64,000 nt of DNA from Salegentibacter lacus (GTDB lineage: Bacteria; Bacteroidota; Bacteroidia; Flavobacteriales; Flavobacteriaceae). Both the position numbers and the translations under genes were made by a program. Where the stretch lies: positions 32,006-96,005 of the forward strand of contig NZ_JAIQZB010000018.1 of the NCBI RefSeq assembly GCF_020164555.1, written 5' to 3'. Shown piece after piece: positions 46,818-55,715 of the stretch (positions are counted from its first letter, which is position 1; each line of letters opens with the position of its first letter). The notes under the pieces are model-generated. The model searched no databases, was not told where the DNA came from, and worked only from the letters and a program-made list of their open reading frames with translations.

Positions 46818-47308
46818 GTTTTGATCCTGCGCTTCATCTCCTCTACGATATTATATGCAGCAGGACAAATCGCGGTGTTCTTAATAGTTAGGTTTGAGAT
46901 TTTATGAAAATCCTTTCGATCGGTATGCGGGAATTCGCGACAGGCTTTCGGGCGCACATCGTAAATTAAACAGTAATTATCTGCAGCCAGAAAAGTGCAG
47001 GGCACTTGTTGCAACACATAATCCTTGTCCTCATCTATTCTTAAGTATTCTTCAATAAACTGCTGTGGTTTTTGTTTTAAATGCTTGCTGATACGCTCTA
47101 TATCCTTATTGGTAAAAAGCGGTCCAGTAGTTTTACAGCAATTTGCACAATCCAGGCAATTGGTACGGGAGAATTCTTCTTCGTGCATTTCCTGCATCTG
47201 CATATCCAGATCTTTCGGCGGCTTTTTTCTAAGCTTCGCAAAAAACTTTTTATTTTCCTTATGCTTATCTTTGGCCTTTTCAGGGAGATTTTTCAAGATT
47301 TCTTCCAT
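46814..47308 (-). CDS. YkgJ-type cysteine-cluster protein
   Basis: 164 aa from ATG at 47308; a TTG 12 codons upstream lies in the divergent gene and is rejected. The Cys-rich CLDCANCCKTTG, then CTFLAADNYCLIYDVRPKACREFPH, forms the zinc- or iron-sulfur-binding CxxCxxCC...C set of the YkgJ/UPF0153 family. Function unknown. A TATCTTTG box ends just 4 nt before the ATG, so the mRNA may be leaderless. Confidence 0.85.
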   Translation of the reverse strand: MEEILKNLPEKAKDKHKENKKFFAKLRKKPPKDLDMQMQEMHEEEFSRTNCLDCANCCKTTGPLFTNKDIERISKHLKQKPQQFIEEYLRIDEDKDYVLQQVPCTFLAADNYCLIYDVRPKACREFPHTDRKDFHKISNLTIKNTAICPAAYNIVEEMKRRIKT

Positions 47309-47312
47309 TGGG

Positions 47313-47344
47313 CAAAGATATAAAACCAACCTACACCGCATCAA
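47313..47344 (-). promoter_or_regulatory. promoter of the YkgJ-type gene
   Basis: On the minus strand: TTG, 21-nt spacer, TATCTTTG. The sequence between box and start codon is only CCCA. It sits in the 35-nt gap between the two divergent start codons. Confidence 0.65.
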
Positions 47345-48078
47345 TGAATCAGCAAACTTCAGCTAAAGACATTTTTGGAACAGCGATTTCAGCTTACTAC
47401 CACGAAAAAGATACTACCGATATCCAGGTGCATTCCCCCGATTTTGATGACGATGTAATTCCTGTCACCTATTTATTCCGAAATTATTCCGAAATGCCTC
47501 CTTTAGAGCAAAAAGCCTTGCAACTTGCAACAGGTCGGATTCTAGATGTAGGCTGTGGTGCGGGTAGTCATTCGCTTTATCTTCAGGAAGAGAAAAAACT
47601 TGAAGTTACCGCTATTGACACTTCTAATGGAGCTATAGAAATTTCCCGTCTACGCGGAATTAAGAATGCTCAAAACATTGATTTTTTTAACCTAAAAGAT
47701 GAAAAATTCGATACTATTCTAATGCTTATGAATGGTAGCGGAATTATTGGGAAACTCAAAAACCTAGACAAATTCTTTAAGAAAACCAGAGAATTACTAA
47801 ATCCCGGCGGCAGGCTGCTTTTAGATTCTTCAGATTTAAGTTATTTATTTGATCGGGGTGAAGATGGCGGGATTTGGGTAGATTCTGAAGCCGCATATTA
47901 TGGTGAACTGGAATTTAAGGTGAGTTACAAAGGCGAAAGTTCGGCTTATTTTGACTGGCTTTATATAGATTTCCAAACGCTGAAATTTGCTGCTGAAACG
48001 AATAATTTCAGCTGTAAACGTATCAAAGAAGGAGAACACTACGATTATTTGGCTGAATTACAAGCTTTAAAACAATAA
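47344..48078 (+). CDS. class I SAM-dependent methyltransferase
   Basis: 244 aa from ATG at 47344 (an upstream TTG frame overlaps the divergent YkgJ start and is rejected). Motif I is RILDVGCGAGSHSLYL (about 65-80), the acidic motif II is VTAIDTS, and the post-I region FDTILMLMNGSGIIG follows. Substrate not predictable. Confidence 0.85.
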   Translation: MNQQTSAKDIFGTAISAYYHEKDTTDIQVHSPDFDDDVIPVTYLFRNYSEMPPLEQKALQLATGRILDVGCGAGSHSLYLQEEKKLEVTAIDTSNGAIEISRLRGIKNAQNIDFFNLKDEKFDTILMLMNGSGIIGKLKNLDKFFKKTRELLNPGGRLLLDSSDLSYLFDRGEDGGIWVDSEAAYYGELEFKVSYKGESSAYFDWLYIDFQTLKFAAETNNFSCKRIKEGEHYDYLAELQALKQ

Positions 48079-48107
48079 ATTTATATTTTTACCAAAATTG
48101 CTTCTCA

Positions 48108-48890
48108 ATGTCTAAATTTAAATACCGCTTTATACTACTTTTTATTTCTGTGCTTAGTTTTTCGTGTTCTTCAGATTCAGATAAAAATGATGATGGAATT
48201 GGGGGGATAGATAAAACAGCTAATTTGCAAGGTTTGGGTGATTCAGCTTCACATCTTTTGAGCGATGCTGAATTTACTTCTATGAATATCGAAATAGTAC
48301 ACGTTAACGGTTTTGCTCCCAGTGAAACCGCCCTGGCTAATTTCAAGAATTTTCTCGAAGAACGCACTTTTAAGCCCGATGGTATTAATATTAGTTTAAG
48401 GGCGGTACCGTCTTCAGGAAAAGCACCTTTTTCTATAGATGAAATTGTAGAAATAGAAAAAGAAACGCGAACAATTTATAACGCAGGAGATGAAATTGCT
48501 GTGTATATTTATTTTGCCGACGGAAAAAGCGAAAAAGACGAGGAGAATAAATTTACACTTGGTTCGGCTTTTAGAAATACATCTATGGTTATTTTCGGCG
48601 GAACTATTAAAGATTTTGCTTCACGTCCAAATGCGCCTAATGAAAGTGATATTGAAGCCGCAGTTTTAAATCATGAATTCGGGCATTTATTTGGCCTGGT
48701 AGATATTGGCACCGAACCGCAATCTGACCATAAGGATGATGATAACGAGGGGCACTGCAATGTAGAAGATTGCTTAATGCGTGCTTCTATTGAATTTGGT
48801 AGCGGAATTATTGATCAAATTGAAGGTGGCCGTGTACCTGCCTTAGGCTCACATTGTATTAGAGACCTGCAAGCCGCAGGAGGACGATAA
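48108..48890 (+). CDS. metzincin-like metalloprotease lipoprotein
   Basis: 260 aa. Lipobox SFSC (Cys20). H189-E190-x-x-H193-x-x-G196-x-x-D199 is an HExxHxxGxxD site, in which Asp replaces the third His of ordinary metzincins. The downstream CLMRAS text could be the Met-turn. Four Cys near the site may form disulfides. Likely a surface zinc protease; the family is often annotated membrane metalloprotease in Flavobacteriia. Confidence 0.85.
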   Translation: MSKFKYRFILLFISVLSFSCSSDSDKNDDGIGGIDKTANLQGLGDSASHLLSDAEFTSMNIEIVHVNGFAPSETALANFKNFLEERTFKPDGINISLRAVPSSGKAPFSIDEIVEIEKETRTIYNAGDEIAVYIYFADGKSEKDEENKFTLGSAFRNTSMVIFGGTIKDFASRPNAPNESDIEAAVLNHEFGHLFGLVDIGTEPQSDHKDDDNEGHCNVEDCLMRASIEFGSGIIDQIEGGRVPALGSHCIRDLQAAGGR

Positions 48891-48920
48891 TCCTGAATTA
48901 TATTTAAAGAAAGTCTTGTC

Positions 48921-49002
48921 TCGTCAAGCTGAACTTGTTTCAGCTTCTAACATGTTTAGGAGTAAAAATTGCTTAGATCCTGAAATAAATTCAGGATGAC
49001 GA
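48921..49002. repeat. palindromic intergenic repeat, copy A
   Basis: Two hairpins, AAGCTGAA cttgt TTCAGCTT (48926-48946) and ATCCTGAA-x5-TTCAGGAT (48977-48997), are enclosed by TCGTCA/TGACGA. The text TTCTAACATG, 20 nt, AGATCCTGAA recurs with the same spacing at 59236. It lies between the convergent metalloprotease and recQ genes and could also act as their terminator. Confidence 0.7.
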
Positions 49003-49041
49003 TTCTAATAACAGATAGACTCCACCTGTACCTTCAACCCT

Positions 49042-51240
49042 CTAATTCGCTACTTCACTAATAAATTTAATTCTGTAAAGCCTAAGTTCTTCATCGTCAT
49101 AATCGCCGTCAAATTCTTTAATAGCCTCGTCAATTTTATCGGTTTCAGCTTCCAGGAAATATTCGTGAATTTCTTCCTGCTGGTCCTCGTCTAAAATATC
49201 GTCTATCCAGTAATTTATATTCAACTTGGTGCCGCTATATACAATCGCTTCCATTTCCTTGATAAATTCCTTCATCTCCATTCCCTTAGCTGAAGCAATA
49301 TCGTCTAAAGGTAATTTCCGATCTACATTCTGGATTATATATAATTTTAACGCCGAATTTGCACCGGTAGATTTCACTACCAGGTCGTCTGGCCGTACAA
49401 TCTCATTTTCATCTACATAACGCTGAATAAGCTCTACAAACTCCTTTCCGAACTTTTTGGCTTTGTTTTCCCCAACTCCAAAAATATTAGTTAGTTCCTC
49501 TATACTCACCGGGTATTTAATAGCCATATCTTCCAGCGAAGGATCCTGAAATACCACAAAAGGTGGCACTTCAGTTTTTACAGCCACTTTTTTACGAAGA
49601 TCTTTCAGCATTTTCACCAGCGTTTTATCTATCCCCGCCCCGCCCGACTGACTTGCAGTTGGAACAGCTTCAGTAGTACTGTCAAAAATATGATCGTCGG
49701 TCATCATAAAAGATGTCGGATTCTTTAAAAAATCCTCACCTTTAGAAGTAAGTTTTATTACTCCGTAGGTTTCGATGTCCTTTTTCAATAAGCCGGCAAC
49801 TAAAGCCTGCCTTATTAAAGCCATCCAGTATTTCCCGTCCCGGTCTTTTCCTTTTCCAAAGAGTGGATGCGCATCTGTTTTATGCGATAAAATAACCGCG
49901 TTAGATTTACCTATAAGGGTTTTTACAACCTCTTTCGATTTATATAATTGCTTTGTTTCTTTAATGGTTTTTAAAAGTAATTCTACCTCTTCGCCGGCTT
50001 CGTGCTGCTTTTTAGGATATCTAACATTATCATCCATAGAGGCGCCTTCCCCGGTTTCCCCGTCAAACTCTTCTCCAAAATAGTGAAGGATGAATTTCCT
50101 ACGGGAAATCGATGTTTCGGCATAAGCCACAACTTCTTGCAACAAAGCGTGACCAATTTCCTGCTCGGCCACAGGTTTTCCGCTCATAAACTTTTCGAGC
50201 TTCTCAATATCTTTATAAGAATAAAAAGCAAGGCAATGACCTTCGCCACCATCCCTACCGGCCCTACCGGTTTCTTGATAATAACTCTCTATACTTTTTG
50301 GAATATCATGGTGAATTACAAACCGAACATCGGGTTTGTCTATTCCCATTCCAAAAGCGATGGTCGCCACAACCACGTCAATTTCTTCCATAAGAAACTG
50401 GTCCTGGTGTTTGCTCCGGGTTTTGGCGTCCAGCCCCGCGTGATAGGGCACGGCGTTAATTCCGTTTACCTGTAGCGTTTGTGCTAGTTCTTCAACCTTT
50501 TTTCTACTTAAACAATAAATAATCCCAGATTTATCACGGTTTTGCTTTATAAAACGGATAATATCTGCATTAACATTTTTGGTTTTTGGCCGTACCTCGT
50601 AATATAAATTGGGACGGTTAAAACTCGCTTTAAATGTATTGGCGTCAGGAATTCCAAGATTCTTTAAAATATCTTCCTGTACTTTGGGAGTTGCAGTAGC
50701 AGTAAGCGCTATTATAGGAATATTATCTCCTATTCGCTGAATAATGCTACGTAAATTACGGTATTCCGGTCTAAAATCATGACCCCACTCACTTATGCAG
50801 TGAGCCTCATCTATAGCCAGAAAAGAGATTTTTTGCTGTTTCAGAAACTCTACATGATCTTCTTTGGTAAGCGATTCCGGAGCTACATAAAGCAACTTCG
50901 TCACACCATTGGCAATATCTTCTTTTACCTGCTTAACTTCAGTTTTATTCAATGAGGAATTTAGCACGTGCGCAACGCCGTGATCTGCAGAAATACTACG
51001 TATAGCATCTACCTGGTTTTTCATTAAAGCAATAAGGGGCGAAACTACAATTGCCGTTCCTTCCTCAATTAACGCAGGGAGTTGGTAACATAAGGATTTT
51101 CCTCCTCCGGTAGGCATTACCACAAAAGAATTATTCTTATTCACAATGCTTTTAATCACCTCTTCCTGAAGGCCTTTGAACTGGCTAAAACCAAAGTACT
51201 TCTTAAGTTGTTGGTGTAAATCAATTTCCGTCAAACTCAT
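49042..51240 (-). CDS. recQ: ATP-dependent DNA helicase RecQ, lacking zinc cysteines
   Basis: 732 aa. Walker A MPTGGGKS (42-49), DEAH box at 144-147 with HCISEWGHDFRPEY, helicase motif VI QETGRAGRDG (322-331). A RQC winged-helix region and HRDC-like C-terminal domain (about 565-620) follow. At 370-410, where RecQ has four zinc-binding Cys, this protein reads SISRRKFILHYFGEE then GETGEGASMDD, with no Cys. 3'-5' helicase for recombination and fork repair; the zinc knuckle seems replaced. Confidence 0.93.
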   Translation of the reverse strand: MSLTEIDLHQQLKKYFGFSQFKGLQEEVIKSIVNKNNSFVVMPTGGGKSLCYQLPALIEEGTAIVVSPLIALMKNQVDAIRSISADHGVAHVLNSSLNKTEVKQVKEDIANGVTKLLYVAPESLTKEDHVEFLKQQKISFLAIDEAHCISEWGHDFRPEYRNLRSIIQRIGDNIPIIALTATATPKVQEDILKNLGIPDANTFKASFNRPNLYYEVRPKTKNVNADIIRFIKQNRDKSGIIYCLSRKKVEELAQTLQVNGINAVPYHAGLDAKTRSKHQDQFLMEEIDVVVATIAFGMGIDKPDVRFVIHHDIPKSIESYYQETGRAGRDGGEGHCLAFYSYKDIEKLEKFMSGKPVAEQEIGHALLQEVVAYAETSISRRKFILHYFGEEFDGETGEGASMDDNVRYPKKQHEAGEEVELLLKTIKETKQLYKSKEVVKTLIGKSNAVILSHKTDAHPLFGKGKDRDGKYWMALIRQALVAGLLKKDIETYGVIKLTSKGEDFLKNPTSFMMTDDHIFDSTTEAVPTASQSGGAGIDKTLVKMLKDLRKKVAVKTEVPPFVVFQDPSLEDMAIKYPVSIEELTNIFGVGENKAKKFGKEFVELIQRYVDENEIVRPDDLVVKSTGANSALKLYIIQNVDRKLPLDDIASAKGMEMKEFIKEMEAIVYSGTKLNINYWIDDILDEDQQEEIHEYFLEAETDKIDEAIKEFDGDYDDEELRLYRIKFISEVAN

Positions 51241-51244
51241 TCAA

Positions 51245-51270
51245 TTGTGTTACAATTTTACATACATTTG
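51245..51270 (+). promoter_or_regulatory. probable promoter of the kdsD-lptB operon
   Basis: TTG, 15-nt spacer, TACATTTG. The -7 box is exact, but the spacer is shorter than usual. Start of transcription would be about 50 nt before kdsD. Confidence 0.5.
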
Positions 51271-51324
51271 CATAACTAAAGATACATATTTCTTTAAACT
51301 CACAATCCTTAATTTTATCTAAAT

Positions 51325-52290
51325 TTGAAACTGAAGGAAAAAATCCTTATTGCTGCAAAAGAAACCATTTCCATTGAGGCCAAAGCGATTGCAAACCTGG
51401 AAAATTTTATTGATAGTGAGTTCGCTGAAGCTGTAGAAAAAATTTACGAAGCAAAAGGAAGGGTAATTGTTACCGGTATAGGAAAAAGTGCCGTAATTGC
51501 CACAAAAATAGTAGCTACGCTTAATTCTACCGGCACACCCGCAATTTTTATGCACGCTGCAGACGCTATTCACGGCGATCTGGGAACCATACAAAAAGAC
51601 GATGTTGTAATTTGTATTTCCAAAAGTGGAAATAGTCCTGAAATAAAGGTTTTAGTACCTTACATTAAGGATTTTAAAAATCTTCTGATAGGAATTACAG
51701 CCGATAAAGAATCTTTCCTCGGAAGGGAGTCTGATTATGTAGTGAATTCTTTTGTAGAAAAAGAAGCCTGCCCCAACAATCTGGCGCCTACAACCAGTAC
51801 AACTGCGCAGATGGTAATGGGTGATGCTTTGGCAATTTGTCTTTTAAAATTAAAAGGATTTTCCCGAAAAGATTTTGCTAAATACCATCCCGGTGGCTCC
51901 CTGGGTAAAAAACTATACCTACGGGTTAGCGATATTACCGCGCAAAATATGAAACCACAGGTTTCGCCCGAAACTTCAGTTACCGATGCAATTATAGAGA
52001 TTTCAGAAAAAATGCTTGGAGTAACCGCAGTATTAGAAAACGACAAGATTATAGGTATTATCACCGATGGTGATATTAGACGAATGCTTAAAAATAATAC
52101 CGAATTTAAAAGTCTTAAAGCAAGGGATATTATGAGTCCCACCCCAAAAACAATAGACCAGGATTCCCTGGCAGTAGATGCTTTAGAAATGCTGGAAGAA
52201 AATAAAATCTCCCAGTTACTGGCATTGGAAAACCAAACCTACGCTGGTGTCGTACATATCCATAACCTAATTCGAGAAGGAATTTTATAA
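51325..52290 (+). CDS. kdsD: D-arabinose 5-phosphate isomerase (KpsF/GutQ family)
   Basis: 321 aa, start codon TTG (MKLKEKILIAAKETI by family pattern; no suitable ATG). The SIS domain has VTGIGKSAVIATKIVATLNS and CISKSGNSPEI; two CBS domains fill the C-terminal third (MKPQVSP..., IMSPTPKTI). Converts ribulose 5-P to arabinose 5-P for Kdo of LPS. Stop overlaps the tatC start (TAATG). First gene of an envelope operon. Confidence 0.93.
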   Translation: MKLKEKILIAAKETISIEAKAIANLENFIDSEFAEAVEKIYEAKGRVIVTGIGKSAVIATKIVATLNSTGTPAIFMHAADAIHGDLGTIQKDDVVICISKSGNSPEIKVLVPYIKDFKNLLIGITADKESFLGRESDYVVNSFVEKEACPNNLAPTTSTTAQMVMGDALAICLLKLKGFSRKDFAKYHPGGSLGKKLYLRVSDITAQNMKPQVSPETSVTDAIIEISEKMLGVTAVLENDKIIGIITDGDIRRMLKNNTEFKSLKARDIMSPTPKTIDQDSLAVDALEMLEENKISQLLALENQTYAGVVHIHNLIREGIL

Positions 52291-53117
52291 TGAAGCAAAT
52301 TGGCACCCCTGAACCAGAGATGTCCTTTTTGGACCATTTAGAAGATTTAAGATGGCACTTAATAAGGTCCGTTGTTGCAATTGTAGTTGCTGGATCTATA
52401 GCTTTTTTCTTAAAGAGTTTTATTTTTGATGTGCTATTATTTGGCCCCAGTAGAGGTGATTTCTTTTCATACGATATTCTATGCAGGATCTCTACTTCCC
52501 TTGGTCTAGACGCCGGATTTTGTTTTGATGAAATGCCTTTTAGAATTCAAAGTAGAACCATGGGAGGGCAATTTTCTGCACACGTATGGACCTCTATAAC
52601 AGCTGGTTTTATTATTGCTTTTCCATACGTAATTTACCAGTTTTGGCTCTTTGTGGCTCCTGCAATGCATGATAACGAACGTAAACACGCCAAAGGATTT
52701 ATTTTTATAACCTCCTTACTATTTTTTATAGGAGTAATTTTTGGATACTACGTGGTAACACCATTATCTATAAATTTCCTGGGAAAATATCAGGTAAGTG
52801 AAGCGGTCTTTAACGATTTTGACCTCGGTAGTTATATTGGACTGGTTAGGGCTTCAGTGCTGGCAAGCGGACTTATTTTTGAATTACCAATTGTAATTTA
52901 TTTCCTTACGAGGGTTGGTGTGGTAACCCCACAGTTCCTCAAAAAATACCGAAAATACGCCTTGGTTATAGTCCTGATTCTTTCAGCCATAATCACACCA
53001 CCCGATATTGTGAGCCAAATAATTGTGGCTATTCCGGTATTGATTCTTTATGAAGTAAGTATTATTATTTCAAAAGTAATCTACAAACAAGAACAAAGAA
53101 AAATTAATAAAAGATAG
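52290..53117 (+). CDS. tatC: Sec-independent translocase subunit TatC
   Basis: 275 aa, six membrane segments. N-terminal MSFLDHLEDLRWHLIRS has the signal-binding Glu and LRxR-like text; FPYVIYQFWLFVAPAMHDNERK is the characteristic loop and helix. Receives twin-arginine precursors. No tatA/B nearby. Confidence 0.96.
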   Translation: MKQIGTPEPEMSFLDHLEDLRWHLIRSVVAIVVAGSIAFFLKSFIFDVLLFGPSRGDFFSYDILCRISTSLGLDAGFCFDEMPFRIQSRTMGGQFSAHVWTSITAGFIIAFPYVIYQFWLFVAPAMHDNERKHAKGFIFITSLLFFIGVIFGYYVVTPLSINFLGKYQVSEAVFNDFDLGSYIGLVRASVLASGLIFELPIVIYFLTRVGVVTPQFLKKYRKYALVIVLILSAIITPPDIVSQIIVAIPVLILYEVSIIISKVIYKQEQRKINKR

Positions 53118-53119
53118 CT

Positions 53120-53470
53120 ATGATTGATAAAGTTGACGAATTCAATGCTTACCGTCAGCAGATGAACGATAAGATTCTGGGTGAGAACAATAAAGTGCTT
53201 AAAAGAATATTTAATTTAGACACCAATGCTTTTACTGAAGGTGCCGTAGATAAAAAAACCAAAGAATTACTTGGTCTTGTAGCCTCGTTGGTTTTACGTT
53301 GCGACGATTGCGTAAAATACCATTTAGAATCCAGTTATAAAGAAGGTTTATCCAGGGAACAAATTATGGAAACCTTAAGTATTGGTACTTTAATTGGTGG
53401 CACTATCGTTATCCCTCATCTTCGCCGCGCCCACGAATACTGGGAAGCTTTGGAGAATGCCAATGATTAA
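53120..53470 (+). CDS. carboxymuconolactone decarboxylase/AhpD-like protein
   Basis: 116 aa. One helical domain with LVLRCDDCVKYHLESS giving C61-x2-C64-x3-H68, the AhpD-type CxxCxxxH catalytic set. Such proteins act as thiol oxidoreductases or peroxidases. Starts 2 nt after tatC, before lptB. Confidence 0.9.
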   Translation: MIDKVDEFNAYRQQMNDKILGENNKVLKRIFNLDTNAFTEGAVDKKTKELLGLVASLVLRCDDCVKYHLESSYKEGLSREQIMETLSIGTLIGGTIVIPHLRRAHEYWEALENAND

Positions 53471-53515
53471 CAAGCTGGCATAAAAAATGTAACTTAGCTC
53501 TAAAATGCTTTTTGG

Positions 53516-54256
53516 ATGAAATTACGCGCCGAGAATTTAGTTAAAGCCTACAAAGGAAAAGAAGTTGTAAAAGGGATCTCTCTGGAAGTAAATCAGGGAG
53601 AGATCGTTGGATTACTGGGTCCAAATGGTGCCGGTAAAACCACATCTTTTTATATGATTGTAGGGCTTATTAAGCCTAATTCAGGAAAGATTATTTTAGA
53701 CAAGACGAACATTACCAAATACCCGATGTACAAAAGGGCACAATATGGAATTGGATATTTAGCCCAGGAAGCTTCGGTTTTCAGGAAACTAAGTATTGAA
53801 GACAATATTATGAGTGTTCTGGAGCTTACTGATCTTTCTAAGGAAGAGCGCCATCAAAAAATGGAAACTCTTATTGAAGAATTTGGTTTAAGCCACATTC
53901 GGAAAAACCGGGGCGACCTTTTAAGTGGTGGAGAGCGCCGCCGTACAGAAATTGCACGTGCCCTGGCCACCGATCCTAATTTTATTCTTCTCGATGAACC
54001 TTTTGCCGGCGTAGACCCTGTGGCAGTTGAAGATATTCAGCGAATTGTAGCACAATTAAAGGACAAAAACATCGGAATCCTTATTACCGATCACAACGTG
54101 CAGGAAACCCTGGCAATTACAGACAGAACCTACCTCATGTTTGAAGGAAGTATTTTAAAACACGGTCAACCCGAAGAACTCGCCGAAGACCAAATGGTAA
54201 GAAAAGTTTACCTGGGTCAAAACTTCGAGTTGAGAAAGAAGAAGTTGTTTAAATAG
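53516..54256 (+). CDS. lptB: LPS export ABC transporter ATP-binding protein
   Basis: 246 aa. Walker [12 protein letters not shown] (about 35-45), Q-loop [14 protein letters not shown], signature [20 protein letters not shown], Walker [15 protein letters not shown]-loop ITDHNV. Best match is LptB, which with LptFG lifts LPS from the inner membrane; the kdsD neighbour supports an LPS role. Confidence 0.95.
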   Translation: MKLRAENLVKAYKGKEVVKGISLEVNQGEIVGLLGPNGAGKTTSFYMIVGLIKPNSGKIILDKTNITKYPMYKRAQYGIGYLAQEASVFRKLSIEDNIMSVLELTDLSKEERHQKMETLIEEFGLSHIRKNRGDLLSGGERRRTEIARALATDPNFILLDEPFAGVDPVAVEDIQRIVAQLKDKNIGILITDHNVQETLAITDRTYLMFEGSILKHGQPEELAEDQMVRKVYLGQNFELRKKKLFK

Positions 54257-54332
54257 TCATTTAAATTATATTGAAGAATGGCTGTTATTTAACCCACATA
54301 CCTTCCGGACACTAATATTAAAGGACTTCATG

Positions 54333-54400
54333 CTTGTTTCAGAATCTAAGATGAACAACTTAGACCCCCGAAAAAAAATCGGGGCAGGCTCTGAAACAAG
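54333..54400. repeat. palindromic intergenic repeat, copy C (diverged)
   Basis: Perfect 11-bp outer inverted repeat CTTGTTTCAGA (54333-54343) / TCTGAAACAAG (54390-54400) encloses CCCCCGA/TCGGGG (54365-54384). The arms TTGTTTCAG, TCTAAgATG and CTTAGA relate it to the elements at 48921 and 59236. Found in the 540-nt gap between lptB and pssA. Confidence 0.65.
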
Positions 54401-54500
54401 TTACCATTGACGTATTTTAAATACCCTGTTATTTAGGTTTGTTTTTTATTTTTTTATAATTCAAAATGAAACTTACTTGGTTTGGAAGTTTCATTTTTCA

Positions 54501-54638
54501 TTTTTTGCTCGCCCAAAAAACGAAACAAAAAATGGCGTCCTATGTGGAGGTGTTTTTTTGGCAACAAGGCCAAAAAATCGAAAATCAGCAGCTAAATTTT
54601 TTCCAGGGCTTCAAAAATTATTAACGCTGCTGATTTTC
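54501..54638. repeat. structured intergenic element 1
   Basis: Contains TTTTTTGC, then AAAAAACGAAACAAAAAA (54515-54532), a 9-bp hairpin TTTTTTGGC aacaagg GCCAAAAAA (54554-54577) and a 13-bp inverted repeat GAAAATCAGCAGC / GCTGCTGATTTTC (54580-54592, 54626-54638). The 18-base A-rich motif recurs, 17 of 18, at 57455. The frame open across 54477-54701 is low-complexity and not gene-like. Apart from copy C, this element and the terminator, I see nothing in the lptB-pssA gap. Confidence 0.6.
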
Positions 54639-54758
54639 TACACTCACATACGGAGTTTAAAACTCGCTATGCTCAAAACGTCATTTTCCTACGCTAGATA
54701 AAATTTTTTATCTCGGGTCTCAGGGTGATGATTCAACTTAGATAACCTGAAAATTCTT

Positions 54759-54794
54759 AAACCTCAGGTTTCTCAAACCTGTGAGGTTTGTTTT
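54759..54794. terminator. terminator between lptB and pssA
   Basis: AAACCTCAGGTTT / AAACC-tg-TGAGGTTT stem with a 2-nt bulge and CTC loop, then TTTGTTTTT on the plus strand. It serves the lptB operon and perhaps also convergent pssA. Confidence 0.75.
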
Positions 54795-54796
54795 TA

Positions 54797-55555
54797 TCAC
54801 GCCCCCTCCTTCTTCGGGAATACAACCGATAATAGCACGTAACTCAAAATAATTAACGGTACGGCTACAAACTGGAATACCAGTATTAGCACCAAACATA
54901 GCAATAGAAAGAAATACCGTAATTTATTATCGGCAAAACCCCAGTTAGAAAATTTCAGGGCGAAAAGTTTTATTTCGGCATTTAATAAATAGCAACTTAA
55001 AAGTGTAATTGCAATTAAAAACCATTTATTTAAAATTAATCCGGTAATAAAACTATCAGGTTGAAACGTCAATATAAGCGGAAAACTCAAAATTAAAAGC
55101 GCATTTGCTGGCGTAGGCACACCTATAAAAGAATCGGTTTGACGATCGTCTACATTAAACTTTGCCAATCTGTAAGCAGAGGCCAAACTAATTAACAAAC
55201 CAATTAAAGCAAGCGTATTGAAATTCCAGTCCCACCAACCGGAATTAACTTCCCAGCCGGTATTTTCTACACCTGAAGTTCCGGGTAAGGCGTTATCCAG
55301 CAACTGATACATTACAATTCCGGGCACTACACCACTGGTAACCACGTCGGCCAGGGAATCCAGTTGTAGGCCAAGTTCTCCAGCTACTTTTAAACTTCGG
55401 GCCGCAAGGCCATCAAAAAAATCGAAGAAAATTCCGGCGGCTACAAAAATTGCAGCCATAATAAGGCTTCCCTGTACCGCGAAAATCACCGCGATAGTTC
55501 CGCAGAGTAAATTTAAAAGTGTAATAAGATTCGGAATATGTCTTTTTATGCTCAT
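54797..55555 (-). CDS. pssA: CDP-diacylglycerol-serine O-phosphatidyltransferase
   Basis: 252 aa, about 7-8 membrane segments. The CDP-alcohol phosphotransferase motif DGxxARx8GxxxDxxxD is exact at D48-G49...R53...G62...D66...D70. Makes phosphatidylserine, precursor of phosphatidylethanolamine. The long membrane-integral type rather than the E. coli type. Confidence 0.92.
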   Translation of the reverse strand: MSIKRHIPNLITLLNLLCGTIAVIFAVQGSLIMAAIFVAAGIFFDFFDGLAARSLKVAGELGLQLDSLADVVTSGVVPGIVMYQLLDNALPGTSGVENTGWEVNSGWWDWNFNTLALIGLLISLASAYRLAKFNVDDRQTDSFIGVPTPANALLILSFPLILTFQPDSFITGLILNKWFLIAITLLSCYLLNAEIKLFALKFSNWGFADNKLRYFFLLLCLVLILVFQFVAVPLIILSYVLLSVVFPKKEGA

Positions 55556-55690
55556 AGATTGGTTTTCTGAAGTACTAAACTAATCAATTGCCGCCTGTTT
55601 CTTCAAGTTTTTTCACTTTCCGATAAAATAATTACAAAAGCTTTAACTTCAAAGAAATTGCTAAAAAGCCTGTAAAAAATAATAGTTTGC

Positions 55691-55698
55691 TATTTTTG
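55691..55698 (+). promoter_or_regulatory. -7 element TATTTTTG upstream of lnt
   Basis: Exact TAnnTTTG ending 17 nt before the ATG of lnt. The nearest upstream TTG is 30 nt away, too far, so the -33 half is not confirmed. Confidence 0.4.
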
Positions 55699-55715
55699 AA
55701 TAGAATTTCTTGAGT

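Noticed and set aside
54477..54701. 74-codon open frame between lptB and pssA
   Set aside because: Low-complexity text over inverted repeats, no family, no start signal; better explained by the structured intergenic element.
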